The notes beneath the pieces are model-generated. The model did not search any database. It saw only the letters and a program-made list of their open reading frames with translations, and was not told where the DNA came from. Source: a virus. Taken from it: DNA of 21,842 nucleotides. The position numbers and the translations under genes were made by a program. Of this stretch, positions 1 to 8,039 are shown in pieces. Every line of letters begins with the position of its first letter. The stretch's first letter is position 1. The stretch is taken from IMG/VR virus record IMGVR_UViG_3300030107_005022, positions 39,348 to 61,189 of that record; one strand, written 5' to 3'.

Positions 1-2
1 GT

Positions 3-428
3 GAAGTATACGAAGAACTAGTTAAAAAATACCCTGAAGAAAAAATTGCTAAATCTACAGTTTATTCTTGGCCTACAAGAAATGATTGGAAAACAGACTT
101 TAAAGAAATTCAAATAAAAGCTAAAAAAGAAATACAAGAATCTGAAAGTCAAAGACTAGCTAGAACAAATCTAGAACACTTAGATGAATATACGACTCTT
201 AGAAGTAAAGCCTTAGCAGAATTAGGTATATTAGAATTTAAAACTGCTGAAGGAGCTGCTAAAGCCCTAGATATGGGTATACAAGGAGAAAGAAAAGTAA
301 TGGATGGTCTAATTAATTTGAATTTTGTTCAAGATATAATAAGTGTTCTCGTAGATGAAATTGAAGATAAAGAATTATTAAGAAAAATAAGCCTAAAAAT
401 AAAAGGTGTTTTACAAGAACATGAATAA
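3..428 (+). CDS. Terminase small subunit-like protein (5' partial)
   Basis: The frame is open from the left edge and stops at TAA 426-428, giving about 141 residues with the start outside the window. The N-terminal part (VYEELVKKYPEEKIAKSTVYSW, read in two pieces: EELVKKYPEEK and STVYSWPTRNDW) looks like a helix-turn-helix of the kind used by small terminases to bind DNA at the packaging site. The rest is charged and helical (IQIKAKKEIQESES, then LRKISLKIKGVLQ), as expected for an oligomerising region. It lies directly upstream of the large terminase and overlaps it by 8 bases (ATGAATAA), so the two are probably translationally coupled. No family was recognised with certainty; the call rests on the HTH, size and position. 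An alternative is another HTH regulator. Confidence 0.6.
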   Translation, partial: EVYEELVKKYPEEKIAKSTVYSWPTRNDWKTDFKEIQIKAKKEIQESESQRLARTNLEHLDEYTTLRSKALAELGILEFKTAEGAAKALDMGIQGERKVMDGLINLNFVQDIISVLVDEIEDKELLRKISLKIKGVLQEHE

Positions 429-2091
429 AAAAGTAGACTTTAAACAATTAATTTCATATACAGATGCTTTTGAAAAATTAGCAGATGGATTAGTATCTTC
501 TGATGGAAAAACATATATAGGAGATTTTCATTCTTTTTTAAGAGACGTTTGGTCTCAAAGTTTTGATCATCCTGAATATTTTAATGCTTGGCATATAGGG
601 GTTTTAGCCGATGATATAGAAAGATGTTTAGATGAGGGGAAAAATTTAGTAGCTGTTCTTCCAAGATTTCATTTTAAGTCTACTATTCTAGGACATGCTT
701 TTAGTGTATGGAGATTATTACAATCAAAAAGAGATATGTCAGTTCTTTATCTATCATTTAGTGATGGAATGGCTAGATATCATTTATCAGAAATAAATAA
801 AACAGTACAGAGAAATCCTATTTTAACTAGTATGATGGTAAACAGATCACCAAAAGCAGATTTTTCTTTTAGATATTATATAAATAAAAACCCTATGGAA
901 ATTATGCATGGGGGATTGTTTTCCTTCAAAAGAGGGATGCACGTCAATGGAGCTTTGATAGCTGATGACGTATTAAGAGACCCTGAAAACCCTTTGAACA
1001 TGGGGCAGATAACAAAAGTAGAAGATCACTTTATGACAGAATCAATGTTTATACCATTAAAAGGAGTTCCTGTTATTGTATTAGGAACCCCTATGATGCC
1101 GGGAGATTTATTAAGCAAGCTGCAAAATGATGAAAGATTTATAGCTAGAACATTACCTGCTTTAGACCCAACTCCAAAAAGAAGAGTATTAATGCCTGAA
1201 TTATATGACGAAAAATGGTTATTAAATCAACAGAAAGCAAGACCTAAATCTTTTGCTTCAGAGTTTTTATTGCAACCACACTTCTCTACTGAATCTTATT
1301 TTGAAGAAGACCAAATTACTGCTTGTGAAGACGAAAAATTATTGAATTTATCGTATAATAAGATATATCAAAAATCTATAGATGAACAAATATTTGGGGG
1401 ATTTGATGTCGGTAAAAAAAGACATCCTTCTCACTTAGTTCTATTCAGTAGAATAGGAGACGAAGTAAAACAAATCCATTCCTCCTTTTTAGATGGGTGG
1501 AATTATACAGACCAAGTAGATTATCTGAATGAAGTAGCTGAAAACTACCAATTAGATGGAGGATATGTAGATAATACTAGAGGAGAATTAGAAGACAGGG
1601 GTTTGCATAGACTTTGGAGATCAATGTCTTTTACAAGAAAGTCTAAAAATACAATGGCTCAAGTCTTTGAGAAGTTTATAGTATCAGGAAAACTAAAGTT
1701 AATACAAGACGAGAGGCAGAAGCAACAAATAATCTCAGTTAACAATGAGTTAAAAGCCCCTGAAACCCCAATGGGTCATGGAGATGCTTTCTTCTCAATA
1801 GCTATGGCTTTACAGGCTATACACGAAACAGGAGAATTTAAATACGAAAATATAGGAAGTGTTTCAGATTGGTTAGATGCGATATCACCTGATGAATCGC
1901 CTAAACCGAAAGAACATCCTGTACTTAAAAAATTAAAGTTTGAAGGGGACACTAAAACAACAATCTCGATTGATGGAGTTCAGGAAAGAGATATGGAATC
2001 ATTAAACCCTAACTGTAGGGAACAGTTTTGTGTACCGGAATTTTGGGTTCTAGAAAATAAATTATGTTTATATTGCAATTACAGAGGATAA
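421..2091 (+). CDS. terL: Terminase large subunit (TerL)
   Basis: This is the motor ATPase and nuclease that packages phage DNA into the prohead. Numbering from ATG 421 (556 aa), a Walker A-like segment PRFHFKST lies at about 81-88, a Walker B segment ALIADDV at about 178-184, and a coupling-type motif VLGTPMMPGD at about 220-229. RNase H-fold nuclease acidics are GFDVG (about D329), GYVDN (about D384) and GHGDAFFS (about D455). The C-terminus carries Cys 532, 537, 549 and 552 (C-x4-C-x11-C-x2-C), which looks like an added zinc-binding knuckle. ATG 421 is preferred because it overlaps the preceding stop; a GTG at 406 would add five residues but has no better ribosome binding site. The Walker A lacks the usual glycine before Lys, a variation also known in other terminases. 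Confidence 0.92.
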   Translation: MNKKVDFKQLISYTDAFEKLADGLVSSDGKTYIGDFHSFLRDVWSQSFDHPEYFNAWHIGVLADDIERCLDEGKNLVAVLPRFHFKSTILGHAFSVWRLLQSKRDMSVLYLSFSDGMARYHLSEINKTVQRNPILTSMMVNRSPKADFSFRYYINKNPMEIMHGGLFSFKRGMHVNGALIADDVLRDPENPLNMGQITKVEDHFMTESMFIPLKGVPVIVLGTPMMPGDLLSKLQNDERFIARTLPALDPTPKRRVLMPELYDEKWLLNQQKARPKSFASEFLLQPHFSTESYFEEDQITACEDEKLLNLSYNKIYQKSIDEQIFGGFDVGKKRHPSHLVLFSRIGDEVKQIHSSFLDGWNYTDQVDYLNEVAENYQLDGGYVDNTRGELEDRGLHRLWRSMSFTRKSKNTMAQVFEKFIVSGKLKLIQDERQKQQIISVNNELKAPETPMGHGDAFFSIAMALQAIHETGEFKYENIGSVSDWLDAISPDESPKPKEHPVLKKLKFEGDTKTTISIDGVQERDMESLNPNCREQFCVPEFWVLENKLCLYCNYRG

Positions 2092-2100
2092 GGAGTAGAA

Positions 2101-3975
2101 ATGGATAATATAACAACATCTCTTAATGAACAAACAGAAGAAATCGGAGAGTCTGAATCAGAACTGACCGAACAAGCCGAAGTAGTATTAAACCATAGGT
2201 ATTATTTAAAAGATACTGAGGGAGAAGTTACTGAAAATAGTTCAGAATTATTTAGAAGAGTAGCGAAAGCTGTATCTTCTATAGAAAAAAGTTATAAAAT
2301 TTTACCTGTAGAATCAGAATTACTAGAAAAAGATTTCTATTCTATGATGTCAAAATTAGAATTTATCCCTAACTCACCTACATTAATGAATGCAGGAACA
2401 GAACAAGGTACATTATCAGCTTGTTTCGTACTTCCACTAGAAGACTCTATGGAAGACATAATGAAAACAGCTCATGATATAGCTATGGTTCAAAAATTTG
2501 GTGGTGGTACAGGATTTGCCTTATCACATTTAAGACCAAAAGGAGATAAAATAAAAACTACTCATGGGATTGCTTGTGGGCCTATAGCTGTTTTAAAAAC
2601 TTTATCTCAAGTATCTTCTATGATTACTCAAGGTGGAAAAAGAGATGGAGCAAATATGGCAGTAATGGCTGTATCACATCCTGATATTGAAGAGTTTATT
2701 TCTTGTAAAGCTGTAGAAGGCGATATACATAATTTTAATATTTCAGTTGGTGTAGATACCAAGTTCATGGAAGCTGTAAAGAATAATACTAGTTATCCTC
2801 TTGTTAATCCAAACACTAAACAGATTACTAAATGGATAGATGCAAGAGAATTGTTTAGTACTATAGTAGATGGGGCTTGGAGAAACGGAGAACCCGGTAT
2901 GATTTTCTTGGACAAAGTAAACGAAGATAATGTTGTTATAGATACTCTCGGAGAAATGGTTGCAACTAATCCTTGTGGGGAACAACCACTTTTAGGAAAT
3001 GAAAGTTGTAATTTAGGCTCAATAAACCTAGCTAAATTTTATAGGAATGTTAAAGGAAGTTGGGAAGATAAAATAGATTGGGATAATTTGAAAAAAGTTA
3101 CTACTCTATCTACACATTTCTTAGACAATGTAATTGATGCAAATAAATATGCTACTAAAGATATAGAAAATATGACGAAATCTACTCGAAAGATAGGGTT
3201 AGGTGTCATGGGATTTGCAGATTTACTAATCCAATTAAGAATTCCTTATAATACCGAACTAGCTAGAGAAGTCGGAGAATACATAATGAAATTTATTAGA
3301 GAAAACTCTGATTTTTATTCTAAACATTTAGCTAATCTTAGAGGAGTATATCCTGCAGGAGAAGGGAATGATGAATATAGGAATGCTTGTAGAATGACAG
3401 TAGCTCCAACAGGAACTATTTCTATGATTGCAGGTTGTTCTAGTGGAATAGAACCTTCTTTTGCGTTGGTGTGGAAGAAAGCTAATATACTAGAAGGTAA
3501 AACTTTATACTATTCTAATAAGTATTTTGAAGAAGATGCGAAAAAACACGGATTTTATTCAGAAGATTTAATGGAATATTTATCTAATGGGGGTTCTTTA
3601 CAAGATAGAGATGAAGTTCCACAATGGATAAAGAGTGTATATATTACTTCCCCTGAAATTTCACCTGAAGCTCATGTATTAATGCAATCAGCTTTTCAAA
3701 AATCTGTTGATTCAGGTATATCTAAAACAATTAATTTCCCAAATGAAGCTACTAGAGAAGATGTTCAAGAAGCTTACTTGTTAGCATGGGAAACAGGATG
3801 TAAAGGTATAACTGTTTATAGAGCAGGTAGCAGAGAAAAAGAAGTATTAGTAAAAGGAACTGATAAAAAAGAAGAAGAGGAAGTTTTTATGTGTTGTGAT
3901 TCTCCTAATATAGTAGAAGAGTCAGGATGTGAAACTTGTAAGGTGTGTGGTTGGAGTCTTTGTCATGTTGCATAA
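2101..3975 (+). CDS. nrdJ: Class II (adenosylcobalamin-dependent) ribonucleotide reductase
   Basis: The enzyme reduces ribonucleotides to deoxyribonucleotides with a B12-generated thiyl radical, supplying dNTPs for phage DNA synthesis in the cytoplasm. It has 624 aa, close to the core length of the family. Recognisable signatures are NSPTLMNAG at about 91-99, the first redox Cys in GTLSACF (C108), FGGGTGF at about 133-139, NPCGEQ at 290-295 (radical Cys 292, Glu 294), ESCNLGSINL (C303), TVAPTGTISMIAG, and KTINFPNEAT...GCKGITVYRAGSR near the end. The C-terminus has the class II type swivel cysteines (C598, C599, C610, C613, C616, C621; CETCKVCGWSLC). AAGGAG precedes the ATG. It sits between terL and portal, an uncommon place for a nucleotide-metabolism gene, and its base composition matches its neighbours. 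Confidence 0.93.
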   Translation: MDNITTSLNEQTEEIGESESELTEQAEVVLNHRYYLKDTEGEVTENSSELFRRVAKAVSSIEKSYKILPVESELLEKDFYSMMSKLEFIPNSPTLMNAGTEQGTLSACFVLPLEDSMEDIMKTAHDIAMVQKFGGGTGFALSHLRPKGDKIKTTHGIACGPIAVLKTLSQVSSMITQGGKRDGANMAVMAVSHPDIEEFISCKAVEGDIHNFNISVGVDTKFMEAVKNNTSYPLVNPNTKQITKWIDARELFSTIVDGAWRNGEPGMIFLDKVNEDNVVIDTLGEMVATNPCGEQPLLGNESCNLGSINLAKFYRNVKGSWEDKIDWDNLKKVTTLSTHFLDNVIDANKYATKDIENMTKSTRKIGLGVMGFADLLIQLRIPYNTELAREVGEYIMKFIRENSDFYSKHLANLRGVYPAGEGNDEYRNACRMTVAPTGTISMIAGCSSGIEPSFALVWKKANILEGKTLYYSNKYFEEDAKKHGFYSEDLMEYLSNGGSLQDRDEVPQWIKSVYITSPEISPEAHVLMQSAFQKSVDSGISKTINFPNEATREDVQEAYLLAWETGCKGITVYRAGSREKEVLVKGTDKKEEEEVFMCCDSPNIVEESGCETCKVCGWSLCHVA

Positions 3976-4402
3976 AGAAATATTTTTAGATATAATAAGT
4001 AAAGCAAAGAAAACAGCTAAAAAAAGAAATCCTGCTTTATGGTCTAGAATAAAATCTGCTGTAAAAGCAGGGAGTAAAGGTGGAAGAGCTGGTCAATGGT
4101 CTGCTCGTAAAGCCCAATTAGCAGTACAAAGATATAAAAAATCAGGTGGAGGATATAAAGGAAAGAAAACAGGTAAGACAGGATTAAGTAGATGGACTAA
4201 ACAGAAATGGGGAACTAAATCAGGTAAACCTAGTAGAAAGACAGGAGAAAGGTATTTACCTAAAAAAGCTAGACAAGCTTTATCTCCACAAGAATATGGA
4301 GCTAGTACAAGAGCTAAAAGGAAGGCTACTAAACAAGGGAAGCAATTCTCAGCCCAACCTAAAAAAATAGCTCGAAAAACAGCAAAGTACAGAAAAAAGT
4401 AA
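3965..4402 (+). CDS. Strongly basic DUF5872-like protein
   Basis: The product is a 145-aa lysine- and arginine-rich protein, likely to bind nucleic acid. The central segment (TGLSRWTKQKWGTKSGKPS, then GERYLPKKARQALSPQEY, then TRAKRKATKQGKQF) matches what I recall of the DUF5872 family, found in phages and some large DNA viruses. An N-terminal part, NPALWSRIKSAVKAG with GQWSARKAQLAV, is also typical of such proteins. ATG 3965 is chosen because GGAG lies 8 nt upstream; a GTG at 3929 in the same frame would extend it by 12 residues. The gene overlaps the end of nrdJ by 11 bases, so the two are probably co-translated. Function is unknown; DNA condensation or packaging is inference from charge and position. 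Confidence 0.8.
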   Translation: MLHKEIFLDIISKAKKTAKKRNPALWSRIKSAVKAGSKGGRAGQWSARKAQLAVQRYKKSGGGYKGKKTGKTGLSRWTKQKWGTKSGKPSRKTGERYLPKKARQALSPQEYGASTRAKRKATKQGKQFSAQPKKIARKTAKYRKK

Positions 4403-4408
4403 AAAATT

Positions 4409-4420
4409 TAGTATAATATA
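4409..4420 (+). promoter_or_regulatory. Candidate -10-only phage promoter, copy 1
   Basis: The 12-mer TAGTATAATATA lies in the 32-base gap before the gene at 4435, with TATAAT at 4412-4417. No -35 hexamer is visible at a normal distance. The identical 12-mer occurs twice more in intergenic gaps (9234-9245 and 9978-9989), which is the main reason to call it a promoter. AGGAG at 4424-4428 then serves the ATG at 4435, so a transcript from here would have a very short leader. Confidence 0.4.
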
Positions 4421-4434
4421 AATAGGAGTATAGT

Positions 4435-4881
4435 ATGGCAGTAGGCAATATGCTTAGAGATAGAGACATTCAGTATGTGGCTATGAAAGATGAAACCACA
4501 CAAACGTGGAGAATTTTAGACACATGGCATGAAGAATTAAAGAATTTAGACCCGGATGATGACGTACCTGATGATAGTAAAGCAGTTAGTGTACTAACAG
4601 AAGGACAATTCTTGGCTATAGTAAAAGAAGCAGCTAGATTAGGAGTTTTACAGAATGTAAACCTTTCTAATGTCGAAGAAGTTGAAGAATTAGAAGATAA
4701 GATTTTAGGTTTAGAAGAAGAAATATCAGATTTAAAAACTGATGCTACTAAACATGAAACAGAAAATAACATTTTAAAGCAAGAACCTACATCTGAAAGT
4801 TTTATGATAAAGAAATTAGCTATGAATAACATTATGAAACTTGCAGCTATAGATGATGTAAACAAACTTGCAGTAGATTAA
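4435..4881 (+). CDS. Hypothetical coiled-coil protein upstream of portal
   Basis: This is a 148-aa acidic protein that I do not recognise. The N-terminal half (RDIQYVAMKDETTQTWRILD and a QFLAIVKEAARLGVL helix) looks globular. Residues from about 78 to 108 (VEEVEELEDKILGLEEEISD) form a clear heptad-type coiled coil, and the end is helical (MIKKLAMNNIMKLAAIDDV). It has AGGAG six bases before the ATG and follows a candidate promoter motif. It lies between the basic DUF5872-like gene and the portal gene, 11 bases before the latter, so a role in the virion or in head assembly is possible but not shown. Confidence 0.72.
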   Translation: MAVGNMLRDRDIQYVAMKDETTQTWRILDTWHEELKNLDPDDDVPDDSKAVSVLTEGQFLAIVKEAARLGVLQNVNLSNVEEVEELEDKILGLEEEISDLKTDATKHETENNILKQEPTSESFMIKKLAMNNIMKLAAIDDVNKLAVD

Positions 4882-4892
4882 AAGGTGAAAAT

Positions 4893-6833
4893 ATGGCAAA
4901 ATTAGGTGATTACCTTCCTGAAGTACCTCAAATAGTTAATCAAATGACTGAATTCAACGAGAATTTGAATTTATTACAGTTAATGAAATCAGATGGAGAT
5001 AAAGCAACAGCCCCAACATTAGGTCTTGACCATGTAGTAAATACATGGGTCAGACACCAAATGGCTTATAGACAACAATTAGTAATGGATTTACAGACTA
5101 TTACTTATTCAGTTGCTGAAATAAGGTCTCCACTAGGACATATAACTAGTGAAGTATTTAGAAGAGGGGTAAAAATTCTTCCTAAAGTTGAAAATCCAAG
5201 CATGGAAGAAAAAGAAAGACTAGAGAAATTAATTTTAGACTGTAATATTTTTGATCAGACTTTAGAAGAAGTGTTTAGACAGTTTCATTATGATGTAAAT
5301 TCTATTGATGATGGATTTATTTATATAGTTAAAGAATATACATCTAGAGAAAACAACAGAATAACGTCTAGAGTTAAAGAAATAAGAAGATTAAATCCAG
5401 CTTTAGTAGAATTTGATTTAGATACTGCTGGATTACCAAAAAATTCACATTTTCTATGTCCAATACATAGAGAAGAAGTAAGCGAAAAACCCGGTATTTG
5501 TAAATCTTCAGGCTGTAGCCATAAATTATGGCCAGCTATGTATAAATATTATCATAGAAATCAACATGTATACTTATTTGATGGAGAAGTTATTCATGTT
5601 TCTAAGTTCTCTCCATCAGAAACATATGGTTGGTCGCCTATATTAACTATATTTGAAAAAGCTTTAACTCTTATAGGTATGGATAAAAATATTTATAGGT
5701 ATTTCTTCGAGAGAAAAATGCCAGCTTCTATGGTAATGGTAACAACAGACGATCCTGAGAGTCTAAGAAGGGAAAGAGCTCATATAGCAGCTCAAACTAG
5801 AATAGACCCTAATTATATACCTATGGTAGCTGTATCTTCTAGAAACAATAGAGGTAGAGTTGATATGGTTAGACTGTTTCATACTCTACAAGAAATGGAC
5901 TACTTACCTGTTAGACAGGAAATAAGAGAAAGAGTAGCTGCAATGTGGGGTGTTACTCCTGCATGGCAAGGTACTCCTGATGCTTTCGGTGGTTTATCGA
6001 CACAAACCCAACAATTAGTTGTTATGGGTCGTGTTGTAGAAGCAGATCAAAGATTATTCCATGAAAAAGTTATCCCCTTACTTATGAAAGCTTTATCTGT
6101 AGAAGATTGGGTTATTCAATTAGAACAACCTGAAGAAAAAGCTGAAGCAACTAGAATAAGTTTTGCTACACAAAGAGCTCAAATTGCCAATCAATATTTA
6201 CAGATGGGATTTGATGTAAAATTAAAACAGAGTGATGTTTCAATAGATGATGCTGAATTCTTAATAGCAGGTGAACCTGTTCCAACAGCTAAAATGCAAG
6301 GAGAACAAACAGCTATGGCCATTGAACAGCAAAAAGAACAAGCTGAACAAATGAAAGCTATGCAAGAAGGGGCAGGTGGAGAAGAAGGAGGAGGAGAAGA
6401 AATGGAAAAATCTTTAAATATAGATGAAGGGGCTATAAGAACAGCTGTAGAAAAAGCTTTTACTCCTGATTTCCATGCTAAAGGCCCTGATAAAGAAAGA
6501 GATATAGATGAATGGGCTAAGAAAAGAGAGAAAAAAGCTGAAGACAGAGCCTATGGTTTTAAAGATGTAGGAGGAAATCCTAAAAATTATCAAAAATCTT
6601 GGATAGAAGATTTATCAGATCAAGGATTTACATCTCCAATAATTAAATCTGTAACAGATGATGGGTCTCAAATGTGGTTCTCTCAAAATAATATTGATTA
6701 TGTAGCTTTATTATCTCCTTCAGGAGTAGTAAATGTAGAGAAAGCTTCTTTTACTCCTACAACTCCTTCAGTTTCATATAATCCAACAGGTTCAAATACT
6801 AGAAATAATAAAGAAGATGATGAGGAAGATTAA
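4893..6833 (+). CDS. Portal protein
   Basis: The dodecameric portal forms the DNA entry vertex of the head and docks the terminase. The 646-aa size, the position after terL and before the capsid genes, and segments such as DGEVIHVSKFSPSETYGWSP (about 230-249), the long helical stem region (PVRQEIRERVAAMWGVTP) and SIDDAEFLIAGEPVP support the call. An insertion at about 186-212 holds C189, H192, C203, C208 and H210 (CPIH...CKSSGCSH), probably a zinc-binding loop. After about residue 470 there is a Gln/Glu-rich helix, a GGEEGGGEE linker and an extra C-terminal domain ending in an acidic tail. AAGGTG precedes the ATG by 6 nt. The stop overlaps the next start as TAATG. Confidence 0.88.
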   Translation: MAKLGDYLPEVPQIVNQMTEFNENLNLLQLMKSDGDKATAPTLGLDHVVNTWVRHQMAYRQQLVMDLQTITYSVAEIRSPLGHITSEVFRRGVKILPKVENPSMEEKERLEKLILDCNIFDQTLEEVFRQFHYDVNSIDDGFIYIVKEYTSRENNRITSRVKEIRRLNPALVEFDLDTAGLPKNSHFLCPIHREEVSEKPGICKSSGCSHKLWPAMYKYYHRNQHVYLFDGEVIHVSKFSPSETYGWSPILTIFEKALTLIGMDKNIYRYFFERKMPASMVMVTTDDPESLRRERAHIAAQTRIDPNYIPMVAVSSRNNRGRVDMVRLFHTLQEMDYLPVRQEIRERVAAMWGVTPAWQGTPDAFGGLSTQTQQLVVMGRVVEADQRLFHEKVIPLLMKALSVEDWVIQLEQPEEKAEATRISFATQRAQIANQYLQMGFDVKLKQSDVSIDDAEFLIAGEPVPTAKMQGEQTAMAIEQQKEQAEQMKAMQEGAGGEEGGGEEMEKSLNIDEGAIRTAVEKAFTPDFHAKGPDKERDIDEWAKKREKKAEDRAYGFKDVGGNPKNYQKSWIEDLSDQGFTSPIIKSVTDDGSQMWFSQNNIDYVALLSPSGVVNVEKASFTPTTPSVSYNPTGSNTRNNKEDDEED

Positions 6834-7762
6834 TGCCAATTAAAAAAACCAATAAGGGATGGTATTGGGGAAGTAAAGGCCCCTTCAACTCTAAAAAGAA
6901 AGCCCAAGAAGTTGCTCAAGCAGCTTACGCTTCAGGATATAAGAAGAGTTTCCAAGAAGGAAATATAACTAAATTAATAGAAAGTATTGTATATGACCTG
7001 AGAAAAGAAAATGGGGGAGGTTTTAACGGAAGTAGTGGTACAGTTTTTACTTCAACTAATTCAGGAATCTTTACTCCTACTTATGGTAGTTCAAAGTCAA
7101 CACGCAGACGGAAAAAGAAAATCCGTGATAAAAGAAGTAAAGGTCAAGGATTAATAAGTGCTAAAAAAAGATCAGGAGTAGAAAGACTTCAAAGATGGAT
7201 GTCTGATAGATCACCTGTAAAAAAATTAAAGAAGGATGTTGAAATATCTAAAGGTAATCAATCAGGAATTCTTACAGGAAGTTCTTCAGGGTATCAAACC
7301 CAACCTGTAAACAATCCTATGCGAATAGATTGGCAAAAACCCCATAAAGATATGATTAGACATAAAGAGGATGACACGCCTAAATATGTAGAGAGAGGAG
7401 AAGAAGACGATAAAAAACAAAATTTATCTGTTATAGAACAAAACGATTTTGAAAGGAAGGTAACTGAAATGGATGATGATAACAAAAGAAAAACTAGAGG
7501 AAGAGACACTAAAGAATTAGATAACGAAGCTTCTGCAGCTGCAGGAGTAATGCAGTTATCAAAACAACCAAATAAATTTGGTAATCCTCAAGATGATGAA
7601 TTGTTGCGAGGAGCAAAAAAAGACAAATCAAAACAAAATGGAAAGGTAAATTTAGAGTTAGATGCTAATAAGCCTTTACATTCAATTGAAAAAGCGTTAG
7701 AATTAGCAGATAAAGATGGAATAAGCATCTTTGAAGCATTAAGAAAAATAGATAATGAGTAA
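6833..7762 (+). CDS. Phage protein with GWYWGSKGPF motif
   Basis: The product has 309 aa and unknown function. The first 35 residues (KKTNKGWYWGSKGPF, then KKAQEVAQAAYASGYK) match a short motif I have seen repeatedly in phage structural or portal-associated proteins. A Gly/Ser/Thr-rich linker follows (about 60-90), then a strongly basic stretch (RRRKKKIRDKRSKGQG at about 93-108) and a largely disordered acidic and basic C-terminal half. The end, HSIEKALELADKDGISIFEAL, looks like a small helical module. TAATG overlap with the portal stop implies translational coupling. A virion-associated or portal-accessory role is inference from position. The basic tract could contact DNA. Confidence 0.75.
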   Translation: MPIKKTNKGWYWGSKGPFNSKKKAQEVAQAAYASGYKKSFQEGNITKLIESIVYDLRKENGGGFNGSSGTVFTSTNSGIFTPTYGSSKSTRRRKKKIRDKRSKGQGLISAKKRSGVERLQRWMSDRSPVKKLKKDVEISKGNQSGILTGSSSGYQTQPVNNPMRIDWQKPHKDMIRHKEDDTPKYVERGEEDDKKQNLSVIEQNDFERKVTEMDDDNKRKTRGRDTKELDNEASAAAGVMQLSKQPNKFGNPQDDELLRGAKKDKSKQNGKVNLELDANKPLHSIEKALELADKDGISIFEALRKIDNE

Positions 7763-8039
7763 TATTTTATCTAAACAGGAGTGCCCTAAATGTACAGGGA
7801 AAATGTTTCTAAATCAAGATAAAGATTTACAATGTTTATATTGTGGAAAAATAATAGTTTTAAAGATTAGGAGAAGTTATGATACCGGAAAAGGCAAAAT
7901 CAGAGATAATAAGAAAACACGCAATGGGGGAGACTTGGACAGCCATAAGGAATTGGTTGGAAGAAGAGTATGGGGTGAAGGTTCACAGAACAACCATTTC
8001 AAGATGGCACGCAAAAGAGGTTTATTCAAGACCTATTAA
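7755..8039 (+). CDS. Small zinc-ribbon protein with overprinted tail
   Basis: This 94-aa frame starts at ATG 7755, overlapping the preceding stop as ATGAGTAA. Residues 10-30 form a clear zinc ribbon (CPKC, then CLYC: Cys 10, 13, 27, 30). The ribbon ends at about residue 38, and from 7879 on the same DNA is read in another frame by the HTH-phosphoesterase gene. The last 54 residues (Gly-, Lys- and Arg-rich, no recognisable fold) are therefore overprinted over 161 bases. The ribbon looks real. The tail may be only a passenger extension, or the site may involve a frameshift that fuses the ribbon to the downstream protein. Function is unknown. Confidence 0.6.
   Translation: MSNILSKQECPKCTGKMFLNQDKDLQCLYCGKIIVLKIRRSYDTGKGKIRDNKKTRNGGDLDSHKELVGRRVWGEGSQNNHFKMARKRGLFKTY

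Noticed and set aside
2101-3975. Intein or homing endonuclease in the reductase or TerL
   Set aside because: Both genes run through their catalytic motifs without inserted blocks.
4470-4865. Minus-strand 131-aa frame
   Set aside because: It is the antisense of a coiled-coil gene, Ser-rich, and lacks a start signal.
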